Shown here piece after piece: positions 34,191 to 43,567 of a DNA stretch of 64,000 bases. Every line of letters starts with the position of its first letter. Position 1 is the first letter of the stretch. Origin of the DNA: Acetatifactor sp. (GTDB taxonomy: Bacteria > Bacillota > Clostridia > Lachnospirales > Lachnospiraceae); assembly GCA_024695935.1 (NCBI GenBank), contig JAILHH010000011.1:1-64000 (forward strand), read 5' to 3'. A program made the position numbers and the translations under genes. The notes under the pieces are model-generated. The model ran no database searches and was not told the origin of the DNA. It saw only the letters and a list, made by a program, of their open reading frames with translations.

Positions 34191-34219
34191 TTGTGTGAAG
34201 TTATTTTGACAAGTATAAT
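34191..34219 (+). promoter_or_regulatory. Possible promoter of the AraC-type regulator
   Basis: TTGTGT (34191-34196), a 17-nt spacer and a perfect TATAAT (34214-34219) lie 28 nt before the regulator start. The -35 is weak, so the promoter may need activation. Confidence 0.45.
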
Positions 34220-34246
34220 GATAACAATTAAGAGGGAGAAGTTTCA

Positions 34247-36529
34247 ATGAAAAAGAGCGGGGCATACCAAACATTTCTAAAATCATATCTGATAATGTTG
34301 ATCCTGCCGATTCTGGTATCGGTTTTCGGATATTTATACTCAAATAAAATGATAGAAGAGGAGGTTTTGGAGTACCAGACCACCATAATAAAAAAGACCC
34401 AGGGCATCGGAGACCAGATAATCTCCAATCATATGCTGTCAAAGGGTGCGCTTCTGAGCAACAAGTCCTTAAAAAACCTCATGGGTTCCACCGAGTGGAG
34501 CGGAAGTCTGATGTTTGACATAGTTGAACTAAAGGATGTCATCACCGGCATGAAAAACAGTAATTATCTGATGGAAGATGTGCAGGTGTATTTTCCTCAG
34601 TCCGGGGATCTGATAACCACAAAGAGGAGATATCCCGAGAGGCTTACCTATATATATGCGGATGAAGCTAATCTGCCCTGTGATTATGAGGATATATTCA
34701 ATTTCAGCGTTGCCAGAGGATATTTTGTGCAGGATTCGGGAACAGAAGACTGCAGGATCTATTTCTATGAAAATACATTCTCCAGAAATTACAAAGATGT
34801 TTTGGCAAGCATTGTGACGGTGCTTAAATGGAAAGACGTCGAAGAGATCCTGGGAGACATGGGATCAAATTCCCGAGGGACCATTTTCCTCATAGACAAA
34901 AACGGCAATATAATAGGAAACAGTAACATGTCCGTCGACATATCGGGATTTGAGTATGCTGCTCTGACAGATGCCGGAGAACTGATGAGAACGGTTATCG
35001 ACGGTGAAAAATATGTCAGCTCCTTTATGGGATCAAATGTCATAGATCTAAAATATGTGATCTGTGTGCCGGAAAGCGTATTTTACAAAAAAAACAATTA
35101 CATGCTCTTAGCCATACTGATCGAACTGATGATTTGTATGGTGATCGGTGTGATGCTGGCGGCATATCTTGCAAAGAAGAACTCAAATCCAATTGAGAGG
35201 CTTATGGCAAAGCTTAATTCCTCCAAGCGTGGTGCGGGCGTGGCGGAAGGCAAAATGGCCACCGATCTGGGTGTGGCCCTGTCAAATCTTGCAAACGATT
35301 ATGAGAATATGGAAAAGCAGCTGGAGTATCACAACAAGATACTGAATGAAAAGATGCTTTTCAGCATATTAAACGGTCGAAAACAGACAGGCAAAATAAG
35401 CGCGGATTTCAGGGAAAATATGAACAGGAGAATGGAGTCCGAGTGGGGAAACGATCCCTATCGCATAATAGCCATCGGGTATATTAACCCGGAGGAGAGC
35501 ATTTTCGGAAACGATGGAAAGAGCTTTACAAGTCAGGACATTTCGCTGTCGTTTTTTGTCATCGAGAATGTTTTACAGGAGACTTTTCTGTCAGAAGGCT
35601 GGGGACTTGTGCTGGAAACTGACAATGTGGTCCTGGCAATAGTAAAAGACGACCCGGAGATCTTTTCAAAACTTCAAAACTGCGTGGGATTTTTCGAGGA
35701 AATTTTCAAACTGGATGTCTATGTGGCTATCAGTAAGCCTCATCACGGAGTGGATGAACTCAGTGAGAGTTACGCTGAGGCCTTGGCCACTGTGGGATAT
35801 AAGTGCTTCTGGGAAGATGAAGTGGATGATATTGTTTTCTATGAGGAAAACAGTGACGATGACATTCCGTTTGATATAGGAAAATATGCGGATGATATCA
35901 AGAAACTGAACAACTGCGTAGCCACCAGAGATTATTGCGTTGCAAAGACGCTCCTTGGCAACATGCTGGATGAAGGCTTCAAAAAAGATATCAAAAACAT
36001 GTCCATAAACCATTGCCAGGCATCCGGTATTATCAGCCTGGTGCTTGGAATAATAAGCGGAATACATACGGATGACGGCGACGATATCATCAAAAACCTT
36101 GATGTTTCGGGCAGGCTGTTAAAGGCTCAATCCATCAATCAGCTTAAAAACGAGATCGACCTGATATTCGATGAGATCATATCGGGATGCGAAGACCTGG
36201 TAGAAAACAAGATCCCTCAAAAGATCCTTGATGCAAAGGATTATATAGATAAAAATTATGCCGATGTTAACCTCTCCATCTCTTCCGTCGCGGATGAGTT
36301 TGGCATCAGCCTTTCCTATATGGGAAGAATGTTCAAAAAATACACCGGAAACGGAATACTTGGGTATCTCCATATGGTGAGAGTATCGAAATGCAAGGAA
36401 CTTTTGGACGAGGGCAAGTCCGTAAAGGACGCGGCGCTGCTCAGCGGATTTATCGATTCCAAGTCAATGATCCGAACCTTTAGAAAATATGAGGGTATTA
36501 CACCGGGTCAGTACAAAAAATGTAAATAA
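34247..36529 (+). CDS. Membrane-anchored AraC-family transcriptional regulator
   Basis: This 760-aa regulator has two membrane helices (about 10-30 and 284-308) enclosing an extracytoplasmic Cache-like sensor. A cytoplasmic linker with a helical middle domain leads to a C-terminal AraC DNA-binding domain (about 658-760). The two helix-turn-helix units are seen in LSISSVADEFGISLSYMGRMFKK and KDAALLSGFIDSKSMIRTFRK (quoted by key parts SVADEFGIS and AALLSGFIDS). This architecture resembles YesN/LplR-type regulators that sit with LplABC importers. It probably senses sugar or the binding protein outside the cell and activates both flanking transcripts. It lies between the divergent lplA-like gene and the permeases. 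Confidence 0.87.
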   Translation: MKKSGAYQTFLKSYLIMLILPILVSVFGYLYSNKMIEEEVLEYQTTIIKKTQGIGDQIISNHMLSKGALLSNKSLKNLMGSTEWSGSLMFDIVELKDVITGMKNSNYLMEDVQVYFPQSGDLITTKRRYPERLTYIYADEANLPCDYEDIFNFSVARGYFVQDSGTEDCRIYFYENTFSRNYKDVLASIVTVLKWKDVEEILGDMGSNSRGTIFLIDKNGNIIGNSNMSVDISGFEYAALTDAGELMRTVIDGEKYVSSFMGSNVIDLKYVICVPESVFYKKNNYMLLAILIELMICMVIGVMLAAYLAKKNSNPIERLMAKLNSSKRGAGVAEGKMATDLGVALSNLANDYENMEKQLEYHNKILNEKMLFSILNGRKQTGKISADFRENMNRRMESEWGNDPYRIIAIGYINPEESIFGNDGKSFTSQDISLSFFVIENVLQETFLSEGWGLVLETDNVVLAIVKDDPEIFSKLQNCVGFFEEIFKLDVYVAISKPHHGVDELSESYAEALATVGYKCFWEDEVDDIVFYEENSDDDIPFDIGKYADDIKKLNNCVATRDYCVAKTLLGNMLDEGFKKDIKNMSINHCQASGIISLVLGIISGIHTDDGDDIIKNLDVSGRLLKAQSINQLKNEIDLIFDEIISGCEDLVENKIPQKILDAKDYIDKNYADVNLSISSVADEFGISLSYMGRMFKKYTGNGILGYLHMVRVSKCKELLDEGKSVKDAALLSGFIDSKSMIRTFRKYEGITPGQYKKCK

Positions 36530-36661
36530 GGTAAAATAATAGGAATCAAATACAGTTAAAAAAACATAAAATTGAGTATTCTCTTCGAAAAGTGCCCCTA
36601 CTTTTTCGCGGTTTGTTTGGCTACAATGAGCGTGAAATAAAAACACCAAGGGGGTTTTGAT

Positions 36662-37615
36662 GTGAAAGAGAGAAAGAACCAAAAAGCGGACAACGGATAT
36701 AAAAAATATACGAAGGCCGCGATCCGCAAAGATTTTAAGCGGAACTACATTATCTATCTGATGGCATTGCCGACAGTGATCTATTTTATTCTGTTTGCTT
36801 ACTTACCCATGAGTGGACTTATCATGGCATTCCAGGATTACAAGCCAAAGATCGGAATCCTGAAAAGCCCTCTTGTGGGAACAAAGCATTTCGTAGCTTT
36901 TTTCCATGACCCGTTCTTTTTCAGACTTGTGAGAAACACATTCATGATCAGCGTATGGGAGCTTCTGATCGCGTTTCCTCTCACTATTATCTTTGCCCTT
37001 CTGTTAAACGAGATAAGGAGCAAAGTGTTTAAGCGTACCATTCAGACCATCAGTTACATGCCATATTTTATTTCTATGGTGGTTGTGGCCGGTATGATAA
37101 TCGATTTTTGCAAATCAAAAGGTGTGCTGACGCAGTTGGTGGGACTTTTTACAAATAATACACAGAACATCCTGAGTATACCGTCCTATTGGAGACCGCT
37201 TTATATCGGCTCTGGGATCTGGCAGGGTATAGGCTTTGGAAGCATCATATATGTTGCCGCTCTGGCAGGTATCGATCAGCAGCTCTACGAGGCAGCGGTC
37301 ATCGACGGAGCAAACAGATGGAAGCAGACCTGGTATGTGACCCTTCCCGGAATATCCACCACCATAGTGATCATGCTGATATTAAAGATCGGTTCCATGA
37401 TGTCTGTGGGATATGAGAAAACCATACTTTTATACAATTCACAGATCTATGATACGGCAGATATAATCTCCAGCTATGTTTACAGAAAAGGTCTGCTGGA
37501 TTTTAATTACGGATACAGTAGTGCCGTAAGCTTTTTTAACTCGGTGATAAACTTTGTTCTTTTGCTCATGGCGAACAAGTGCAGCAAAAAGTTTACGGAT
37601 ACCAGTCTGTTCTAG
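36662..37615 (+). CDS. Carbohydrate ABC transporter permease, LplB-like
   Basis: This 317-aa permease has six hydrophobic helices after a basic N-terminus with NYIIYLMALPTVIYFILFAYLPM typical of LplB (quoted in part: YLMALPTVIYFILF). The EAA loop is YEAAVIDGANRWKQTWYVTLPG. The start is GTG 36662, because an ATG overlapping it is directly followed by TGA. AAGGGGG lies upstream. It pairs with the LplC-like permease 27 nt downstream. Confidence 0.9.
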   Translation: MKERKNQKADNGYKKYTKAAIRKDFKRNYIIYLMALPTVIYFILFAYLPMSGLIMAFQDYKPKIGILKSPLVGTKHFVAFFHDPFFFRLVRNTFMISVWELLIAFPLTIIFALLLNEIRSKVFKRTIQTISYMPYFISMVVVAGMIIDFCKSKGVLTQLVGLFTNNTQNILSIPSYWRPLYIGSGIWQGIGFGSIIYVAALAGIDQQLYEAAVIDGANRWKQTWYVTLPGISTTIVIMLILKIGSMMSVGYEKTILLYNSQIYDTADIISSYVYRKGLLDFNYGYSSAVSFFNSVINFVLLLMANKCSKKFTDTSLF

Positions 37616-37642
37616 GGTTTTGCGAAAAAGATCACAGATTAT

Positions 37643-38569
37643 ATGAAAGGTATGGTCATCAATATGAGAAGACATGTTTCTGTTTCAAGGAGAATTTTTG
37701 AGATAATCAATACGTTGTTGTTTATAGGAGTTATACTGGCATGTATATTGCCGGTTTGGCATGTGGTATGCGCATCCTTTTCCGATGCGGGATGGGTTAT
37801 CGGCCAGTCGGGACTTATCTGGCGCATAAAGGGATTTACATTAAAAGGTTATATGCTGGTATTCCAGAACAAAGATCTGATCACCGGATATCTGAACACA
37901 TTTTTCTATGTTATCACGGCGACGGCTTTGGGAATGTTACTTACTGTCATGGCCGCATATGCCTTAAGCCGCAAAAATGTGTTGTGGGCAAATGCCATCA
38001 TGTTCATTATCACATTTACGATGATGTTTAACGGAGGTATGATCGCTTATTACATTGTCATCACAAAGGGACTGCACATGTTTGATACCAGGCTTGCGCT
38101 GATCCTGCCCGTATGCTTTAGCGCATACAACATGATAATCGTGCGCACGGCTATGGTCGGACTGCCCGAGAGCTTGGTGGAGTCTGCAAAGCTTGACGGG
38201 GCGGGGGATTTTACCATCCTGTTTAAAATAGTGCTTCCGCTTATGAAGGCAACGATCGCAACAGTCATACTTTATTATGTTGTTGCCCATTGGAATTCCT
38301 GGTTCCAGGCTTCCATATTTTTGAGAGACAGGGCTAAATACCCCTTACAGTTAGTTCTAAAGGAAATACTTGTCACGGGTGATGTGAGCACCACCATGAC
38401 GGGCAGCAGTAATGTTAACACATCGAATTTCTCGGGAGATCTGATCCTGTACAAACAGACGGTAAAATACTGCATCATCGTGGTATCAACACTTCCGATC
38501 TTTATATTCTATCCATTTGTGCAAAAACATTTCGAGTCCGGTGTTATGATAGGTGCCATTAAGGGCTAA
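37643..38569 (+). CDS. Carbohydrate ABC transporter permease, LplC-like
   Basis: This 308-aa permease starts after a basic RRHVSVSRRIFEIIN and spans six helices, with the EAA loop VESAKLDGAGDFTILFKIVLPL. It ends FVQKHFESGVMIGAIKG, a characteristic LplC tail. Starts at 37643, 37652 and 37664 are all possible; none has an ideal ribosome site. No ATPase gene is in the locus, so a shared MsmX-like ATPase elsewhere probably powers it. Confidence 0.88.
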   Translation: MKGMVINMRRHVSVSRRIFEIINTLLFIGVILACILPVWHVVCASFSDAGWVIGQSGLIWRIKGFTLKGYMLVFQNKDLITGYLNTFFYVITATALGMLLTVMAAYALSRKNVLWANAIMFIITFTMMFNGGMIAYYIVITKGLHMFDTRLALILPVCFSAYNMIIVRTAMVGLPESLVESAKLDGAGDFTILFKIVLPLMKATIATVILYYVVAHWNSWFQASIFLRDRAKYPLQLVLKEILVTGDVSTTMTGSSNVNTSNFSGDLILYKQTVKYCIIVVSTLPIFIFYPFVQKHFESGVMIGAIKG

Positions 38570-38630
38570 AAACATATAGAAGCTTTTGCTGCCGCCTTAT
38601 TAAGCGGCAGTAATGATGTGAGGAGATAAG

Positions 38631-39509
38631 ATGGAAGGTGAAGAAAAAAAGATTATTGCCCTTGATATAGGTGGGACATTTGTAAAGTATGGTGTTTTCA
38701 CTGATTCCTTTAGGGAGATCAAAAGCGGCAAAGAACCCACAGTCATATGTGTGGACGGTTTTTTCAGGCAGATATGCGGGATAGTGGAAAGACTGAGCGA
38801 GGAGCATGGCGATTACTGTGGGATCGCCATAAGTGCCCCGGGGTTTATCGACACAAATACAGGCATAAACACGGATTTCAGCATCGACGAATGCTTTACC
38901 AGACACAACCTGAAACGGGAGCTGGGAGATATATTTGACTGCCCGGTGGCCATAGAAAATGACTGTAACTGTGCCGCACTGGCAGAAAGAGACCTGGGAA
39001 GCGGTCGTGACGGAGAGGATTTTTTGATGATCACATTGGGAACCGGGATCGGTGGAGCCATTGTAAGGGACAATAAGCTTTATACAGGCGCCAATTTCAA
39101 GGCCGGAGAATTGGGATTTTGTATATTGGGGCCCGGAAAGGAAGTTGGTGCCACAAGCCTTTTGGTGGACAAAGTCAGCAGGTACATCGGGGAAAAGATA
39201 AACGGAGAGTATGTTTTTGCCCATATGTATAATGAGGGTATTGCATATATTTACGAAAAGTGGCTGGAGGATCTGGCGGTTGTCATAGGAAATGCCATTG
39301 CTCTTCTGGACCCAAAGAAAGTTCTGATAGGCGGCGGGATCAGCGCAGAGCCTGCGTTTATAAACGATCTGAGAGAAAAGATCTACAGCCTGTTTCCCTT
39401 TAGGGAATATACGCAGATCGCACCATGTCATTTTAAAAATGATGCGGGGAAATGGGGAGCCGTGAGTTTGTTCATAGAACAGAACAGAATTGTAGAGGTA
39501 AATGTATAA
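38631..39509 (+). CDS. ROK-family sugar kinase
   Basis: This 292-aa ROK protein has the phosphate-binding ALDIGGTFVKYG at the N-terminus, ENDCNCAALAE near residue 108, and LGTGIGGAIV for ATP contact. The zinc-binding CxCGxxGCxE motif of many ROK members is missing, and there is no DNA-binding domain, so it is a kinase rather than a repressor. BglK-type ROK kinases phosphorylate beta-glucosides such as cellobiose for cleavage by phospho-glycosidases. The overlapping GH4 gene supports that role. AGGAG precedes ATG 38631. Confidence 0.82.
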   Translation: MEGEEKKIIALDIGGTFVKYGVFTDSFREIKSGKEPTVICVDGFFRQICGIVERLSEEHGDYCGIAISAPGFIDTNTGINTDFSIDECFTRHNLKRELGDIFDCPVAIENDCNCAALAERDLGSGRDGEDFLMITLGTGIGGAIVRDNKLYTGANFKAGELGFCILGPGKEVGATSLLVDKVSRYIGEKINGEYVFAHMYNEGIAYIYEKWLEDLAVVIGNAIALLDPKKVLIGGGISAEPAFINDLREKIYSLFPFREYTQIAPCHFKNDAGKWGAVSLFIEQNRIVEVNV

Positions 39510-40840
39510 TGAAAGAAGGACTTAAGATCGTTACTATAGGGGGAGGGTCAAGCTATACTCCTGAACTCATAGAAGGATTCATAAACAGATATGATAAACT
39601 CCCTGTCAGGGAATTGTGGCTGGTGGACATAGAAGAGGGGAGAGAAAAGCTGGAGATCACCGCAGGCCTTGCCAGACGAATGATCGAGCATGCCAATGTG
39701 CCCATAAAACTGGTGACATCCCTGGACAGAAGGGAAGCCCTAAAGGATGCGGATTTTGTCACAACACAGATGCGAGTGGGACAGATAGATGCGAGAATAA
39801 AGGATGAGAGGATTCCCATAAGCCATGGGCTCCTTGGACAGGAGACAAACGGTGCCGGCGGATTGTTCAAAGGTCTTAGGACCATACCGGTCATACTTGA
39901 TATCTGTAAAGATATGGAGGAACTGTGCCCGGATGCCTGGCTCATCAATTTCACGAATCCGGTGGGAATGGTGACAGAAGCAGTTTTTCGCTATGGTGCT
40001 CATAAAAAGACCATCGGCCTTTGCAATGTTCCCATAGGTATGGAGCGTGGGGCAATGGACATATTAAAGGCTTCAAAGGACGAAATCTTTATGACTTTTG
40101 CAGGATTAAATCACATGGTTTTTGCAAATCATGTGTATCTGAAAGGCAAAGAAGTGACAGAAAAGGTCATCGAAGGCTGGGGTACACAGAGCATGAAAAA
40201 CATAAAGGCTCTGGAGTGGAGCAGCGATTTCTTAAAAACTCTCGGTGTGGTTCCATGTCCCTATCACAGATACTATTACATGTCTGTCGAAAATTTAAAG
40301 GAAGAGATCAAAAAATACGAGGAGCACGGTACAAGGGCTGAGGAGGTCAAAAAACTGGAGGCGGAGCTATTCGAGATTTACAAGGACAAAGACCTTGCCA
40401 TAAAGCCAAAGCAGCTTGAACAAAGGGGCGGCGCGTATTACTCTGATGCAGCCTGCAACCTGATCTGCTCTATCTACAATGACACCAGAGACATTCAGGT
40501 GGTGGACACCATAAACCATGGCGCCATTGATTTCTTAGACAGGGATGCGGCTGTGGAGATCAGCTGCGTCATCACCAAAAACGGTCCTGTTCCCATGGCG
40601 GTGGGAGACCTTCCCGATACCGTAAAGGGACTGGTAAGCCAGATAAAGTCCTTTGAGATAGCCGGGGCAAAGGCAGCAGTCACCGGAGATTACAATGATG
40701 CCCTCGCTGCCATGATCATAAATCCCCTGGTGGCTTCCCAGAGTACAGCAATAGAAGTTCTTAACGAACTGCTCTTGGCCCACGAAAAGTACTTGCCCCG
40801 GTTTAAAGAAGCAGTATCCAAACTTCGTTCAAACATATAG
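39509..40840 (+). CDS. GH4-family glycosidase (6-phospho-beta-glucosidase type)
   Basis: This 443-aa enzyme is a GH4 hydrolase, which uses NAD+ and a metal in an oxidation-elimination mechanism. The N-terminal Rossmann motif TIGGGSSYTPEL binds NAD. GLCNVPIGM near residue 170 gives the metal-binding Cys, and GLNHM supplies the following His. The CNVP form and TNPVGM pattern favour the 6-phospho-beta-glucosidase branch. ATG 39509 overlaps the stop of the ROK kinase gene, so translation is coupled. Together with that kinase it should turn an imported, phosphorylated disaccharide into hexose and hexose-6-phosphate. Confidence 0.88.
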   Translation: MKEGLKIVTIGGGSSYTPELIEGFINRYDKLPVRELWLVDIEEGREKLEITAGLARRMIEHANVPIKLVTSLDRREALKDADFVTTQMRVGQIDARIKDERIPISHGLLGQETNGAGGLFKGLRTIPVILDICKDMEELCPDAWLINFTNPVGMVTEAVFRYGAHKKTIGLCNVPIGMERGAMDILKASKDEIFMTFAGLNHMVFANHVYLKGKEVTEKVIEGWGTQSMKNIKALEWSSDFLKTLGVVPCPYHRYYYMSVENLKEEIKKYEEHGTRAEEVKKLEAELFEIYKDKDLAIKPKQLEQRGGAYYSDAACNLICSIYNDTRDIQVVDTINHGAIDFLDRDAAVEISCVITKNGPVPMAVGDLPDTVKGLVSQIKSFEIAGAKAAVTGDYNDALAAMIINPLVASQSTAIEVLNELLLAHEKYLPRFKEAVSKLRSNI

Positions 40841-40868
40841 ACGATGAATTAAAAATGAAACGAAAAAA

Positions 40869-41013
40869 TGCTTTGTGTATGTTATACAGATTTCAAAAGC
40901 AGGTGCTTTGGAGCCGCCGGCACTTAATGAGCATTTATGCGAATTTAGTACCGTTGCGAGCGACAAGCAGCGAGAGCGTGCCTGCGTTGGAACTGTATAA
41001 CGTGCGCAAAGCA
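40869..41013. repeat. Long imperfect inverted repeat, possible repeat element or structured RNA
   Basis: TGCTTTG...TTATACAG at 40869-40889 pairs with CTGTATAACG...CAAAGCA at 40993-41013. The mismatches are G-U compatible on one strand. The pairing continues inward through TTTCAA/TTGGAA and GCAGG/CCTGC. The centre carries GCACTTAATGAGC and GCGAGCGACAAGCAGCGAGAG type sequence. This looks like a dispersed palindromic element or a structured RNA in the gap before the beta-helix gene. Confidence 0.55.
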
Positions 41014-41057
41014 CCCATTCAACTAATCGATTAAAAAAAGGAACAGAAGGTAAAAAA

Positions 41058-42641
41058 ATGAATAACAGAGCATTGGTAACAGGATTGTGCATTATGGGAA
41101 TAGCGGTTTTAGTGAGCTGTATCGCACTTATTAGTGTCAAAAAGATAAATGCAGGGGAGAAAGATGCACTTACACGTGAATCATATGAGCCGGAACCTGA
41201 TTTGCCTGAACAAAGTGCCGGAGTAACTTATTATATTGACTCATTTGGCGGTGATGACAGCGCAGACGGCCTAAGCCCCGATACTCCATGGCAGAGCCTT
41301 GATAAGATAAACGAGAACAGATATAACCCCGGTGACAGGATATTGTTAAAGGCCGGAAGTATTTTTGAAGGGACGCTTCACCCGTCGGGAAGCGGCGCCC
41401 CGGATGCTCCCATCGTGATAGATATGTACGGAGAGGGCTCGAGGCCTATCATAAACGCAAACGGCAGAGAGAGCGCAGTTTACCTCATGGGACAAAAATA
41501 TATTGAGATAAATCATCTGGAAGTCACAAATGATGCGGATTCAGAGGGAAGACGCAGAGGGATTTACGTACAGGCCACGGGAAAGACTGCCCATATACAT
41601 ATTAAAAACTGCTATGTGCACAACGTCCGCGGAGATAATGATTTTTCCACCGGAAAACCCACCGGCGGCATCATTATCATGGGAAACGGCAGTGGCGGTT
41701 GTATGTTTGAGGATGTGCTGATAGAGGGTAATACGGTGGATCTGTGCGACAGGACAGGCATTTATTTCGGTGACGGCTGCGGGGATGGAAAGGCATTTGT
41801 CAATAAAGGCTTTGTGATGAGAGGAAATTCCATAAATTACCCCGGAGGGGACGGAGCCATCATTCATTTTACAGACGGAGGCCTGATAGAATACAATACC
41901 GTAAATACCACGGACAATGTGAGCATACAGGTCTCGGCAGGAATCTGGCCATGGTATTGCAAAGACACGGTTTTTCAGTATAACGAGGGATATGGTTGCA
42001 AATACTCCTTTGATTACGACGACGGTATGCCATGGGATATTGACGGTGGAAATGAGGGATGTATTTACCAATACAATTACAGTCATGACAATGACGGCGG
42101 CTCTGTGATGATCTGCGCAGACGAAACCTGTCCTTCCGACAACTCTGTCATAAGATATAATGTGAGCCAAAACGACGGCGGCAGAGTGCTGACTCTGACC
42201 GGACCATCGACCAACACACAATTTTACAACAACACCATCTATGTGGGAGAAGGGATGAAAACCGCTATGATCGGCGCTAACCACCTTGGCGGCGACCACT
42301 CGGGATTATCTGCCTACAACAACATTTTCTACAACCTGGGAAGCGGTGGATTTGACATGGGCGGATCACAGAATAACGACTTCGACCACAATCTGTATTT
42401 CGGTGAAAATATGACAAATATCCCCGATGATAAAAACGGATTGTTTGCAGATCCCGGATTTGTAAATCCCGGAAGCGGAAAGTGCGGCAGGAGCAGTGTG
42501 GGAGGATACAGGCTAAAGGCGGGTTCCCCCTGCATCGATGCGGGAAGATTTATTGAAGATAACGGTGGAAAGGATTACTGGGGTACCGCCCTTTTGGGTG
42601 AAGGAACCATTGACATCGGAGCTATGGAATTTATACCCTGA
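41058..42641 (+). CDS. Secreted right-handed parallel beta-helix protein
   Basis: This 527-aa protein has an N-terminal hydrophobic signal or anchor (about 5-28), then a short linker. From about residue 55, YYIDSFGGDDSADGLSP starts a pectate-lyase-like parallel beta-helix. Repeated turns such as GIYFGDGCGDG, YNNTIYVG and YNNIFYN support it. Such proteins include polysaccharide lyases and epimerases, but I see no residue pattern that fixes an activity. It may be anchored at the outer face. Position after the sugar uptake genes suggests glycan processing. It is followed closely by a small secreted protein gene. Confidence 0.75.
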   Translation: MNNRALVTGLCIMGIAVLVSCIALISVKKINAGEKDALTRESYEPEPDLPEQSAGVTYYIDSFGGDDSADGLSPDTPWQSLDKINENRYNPGDRILLKAGSIFEGTLHPSGSGAPDAPIVIDMYGEGSRPIINANGRESAVYLMGQKYIEINHLEVTNDADSEGRRRGIYVQATGKTAHIHIKNCYVHNVRGDNDFSTGKPTGGIIIMGNGSGGCMFEDVLIEGNTVDLCDRTGIYFGDGCGDGKAFVNKGFVMRGNSINYPGGDGAIIHFTDGGLIEYNTVNTTDNVSIQVSAGIWPWYCKDTVFQYNEGYGCKYSFDYDDGMPWDIDGGNEGCIYQYNYSHDNDGGSVMICADETCPSDNSVIRYNVSQNDGGRVLTLTGPSTNTQFYNNTIYVGEGMKTAMIGANHLGGDHSGLSAYNNIFYNLGSGGFDMGGSQNNDFDHNLYFGENMTNIPDDKNGLFADPGFVNPGSGKCGRSSVGGYRLKAGSPCIDAGRFIEDNGGKDYWGTALLGEGTIDIGAMEFIP

Positions 42642-42677
42642 TATTTATCCGCAAATTGATTTTGATCGGAGCTATAC

Positions 42678-43397
42678 GTGAAAAGAAAAGTTTTTATGTT
42701 TTTGATACTCATTTTTTCATTGATCATGCTTCTTGGCGTGACGGTGTTCGCAAAACAATTATTAATAGAAAACAGTGATCCGGTGGTAATGTATGTGGGA
42801 GAGAGTCCTGTTTCGGAAGAACTTTTTCGCATCCTCATGAACAGAGAGAAGGCAAAAGTTTCGGCTCTTTTACCGGCAAAAAAGGAAAGTTCCTCCTCAA
42901 ACGGTTACTGGGATGAGGATCATGACGGTATCACCCCGAGGAAGCTACTCATGGAGAAAACGGCAGAAAAGGCAAAGTATGTGGCTGCTGTTTACAGGGA
43001 GGCGGCAACACTTGGACTTACGGAATATTTTGACTCAGCAAGGTTTGATAAGGCATTGGAAAATGAGAATAAGAGGCGAAAAGAAGCTATCGAAAGCGGA
43101 GAGATAATCTACGGCGTCCCGGAATATGATAAGGATACGTATTTTACATATATCTTTTCGAATCTGGAGATAAGACTAAAGGAGAAACTATTTCCGCAGG
43201 ACACAATCACTGAGGAGGAGCTTCGATCGCTATATAAAGAAAAACAAGCCTGCGGGCTTGAAAAGAGTTTTGAGGATTCCAGAAAAGGCCTTGTGGCCGA
43301 GGTATCAGAAAAACTTTTTAAAGAGTATATGGCCGAAAAATGTGCAGAGGCAGAGATAAGGTTTGTCCGGGACTGTTGGGAAATAGAGATCGAATAA
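42678..43397 (+). CDS. Membrane-anchored SurA-like secreted protein
   Basis: This 239-aa protein starts at GTG 42678 with GGAG six bases upstream. It has a hydrophobic signal anchor (about 5-25) and then VVMYVGESPVSEELFRILMN, a pattern seen at the start of SurA/PrsA-type foldase N-domains. The rest is charged helix. No parvulin catalytic domain is visible. It lies 36 nt after the beta-helix gene and could help that secreted protein fold. This is an inference from fold-like pattern and position. Confidence 0.5.
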   Translation: MKRKVFMFLILIFSLIMLLGVTVFAKQLLIENSDPVVMYVGESPVSEELFRILMNREKAKVSALLPAKKESSSSNGYWDEDHDGITPRKLLMEKTAEKAKYVAAVYREAATLGLTEYFDSARFDKALENENKRRKEAIESGEIIYGVPEYDKDTYFTYIFSNLEIRLKEKLFPQDTITEEELRSLYKEKQACGLEKSFEDSRKGLVAEVSEKLFKEYMAEKCAEAEIRFVRDCWEIEIE

Positions 43398-43414
43398 AAT
43401 ATGAGCTCTGATTA

Positions 43415-43446
43415 AGGAAGCATGTCGCAAGAGGCATGCTTTCTTG
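43415..43446 (+). terminator. Terminator after the SurA-like gene
   Basis: GGAAGCATG pairs with CATGCTTTC including one G-T pair, with a 10-nt loop and a short T-rich tail. Confidence 0.55.
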
Positions 43447-43514
43447 CTATGTTACGAAGATGAAGCGAAAAATGCATCGAAAAATGATAAAGTATGGAAT
43501 ACAGAAAACAAATT

Positions 43515-43523
43515 TGTTATAAT
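43515..43523 (+). promoter_or_regulatory. Extended -10 promoter of gdpP-rplI-dnaB
   Basis: TGTTATAAT (TG, one base, perfect TATAAT at 43518-43523) is an extended -10 box 45 nt before gdpP. No good -35 is seen. Confidence 0.45.
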
Positions 43524-43567
43524 ACAATGGAGTATAAACTTATATACTAAGGCATGGAGATAGGGAT

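Noticed and set aside
38559-39431. Long antisense frame of 290 codons over the ROK gene
   Set aside because: The plus-strand ROK kinase shows family motifs throughout, while the antisense product has no recognisable features or ribosome site.
41541-42299. Antisense frame of 252 codons over the beta-helix gene
   Set aside because: It is a shadow of the repetitive plus-strand coding sequence, with no start signal and a composition unlike real proteins here.
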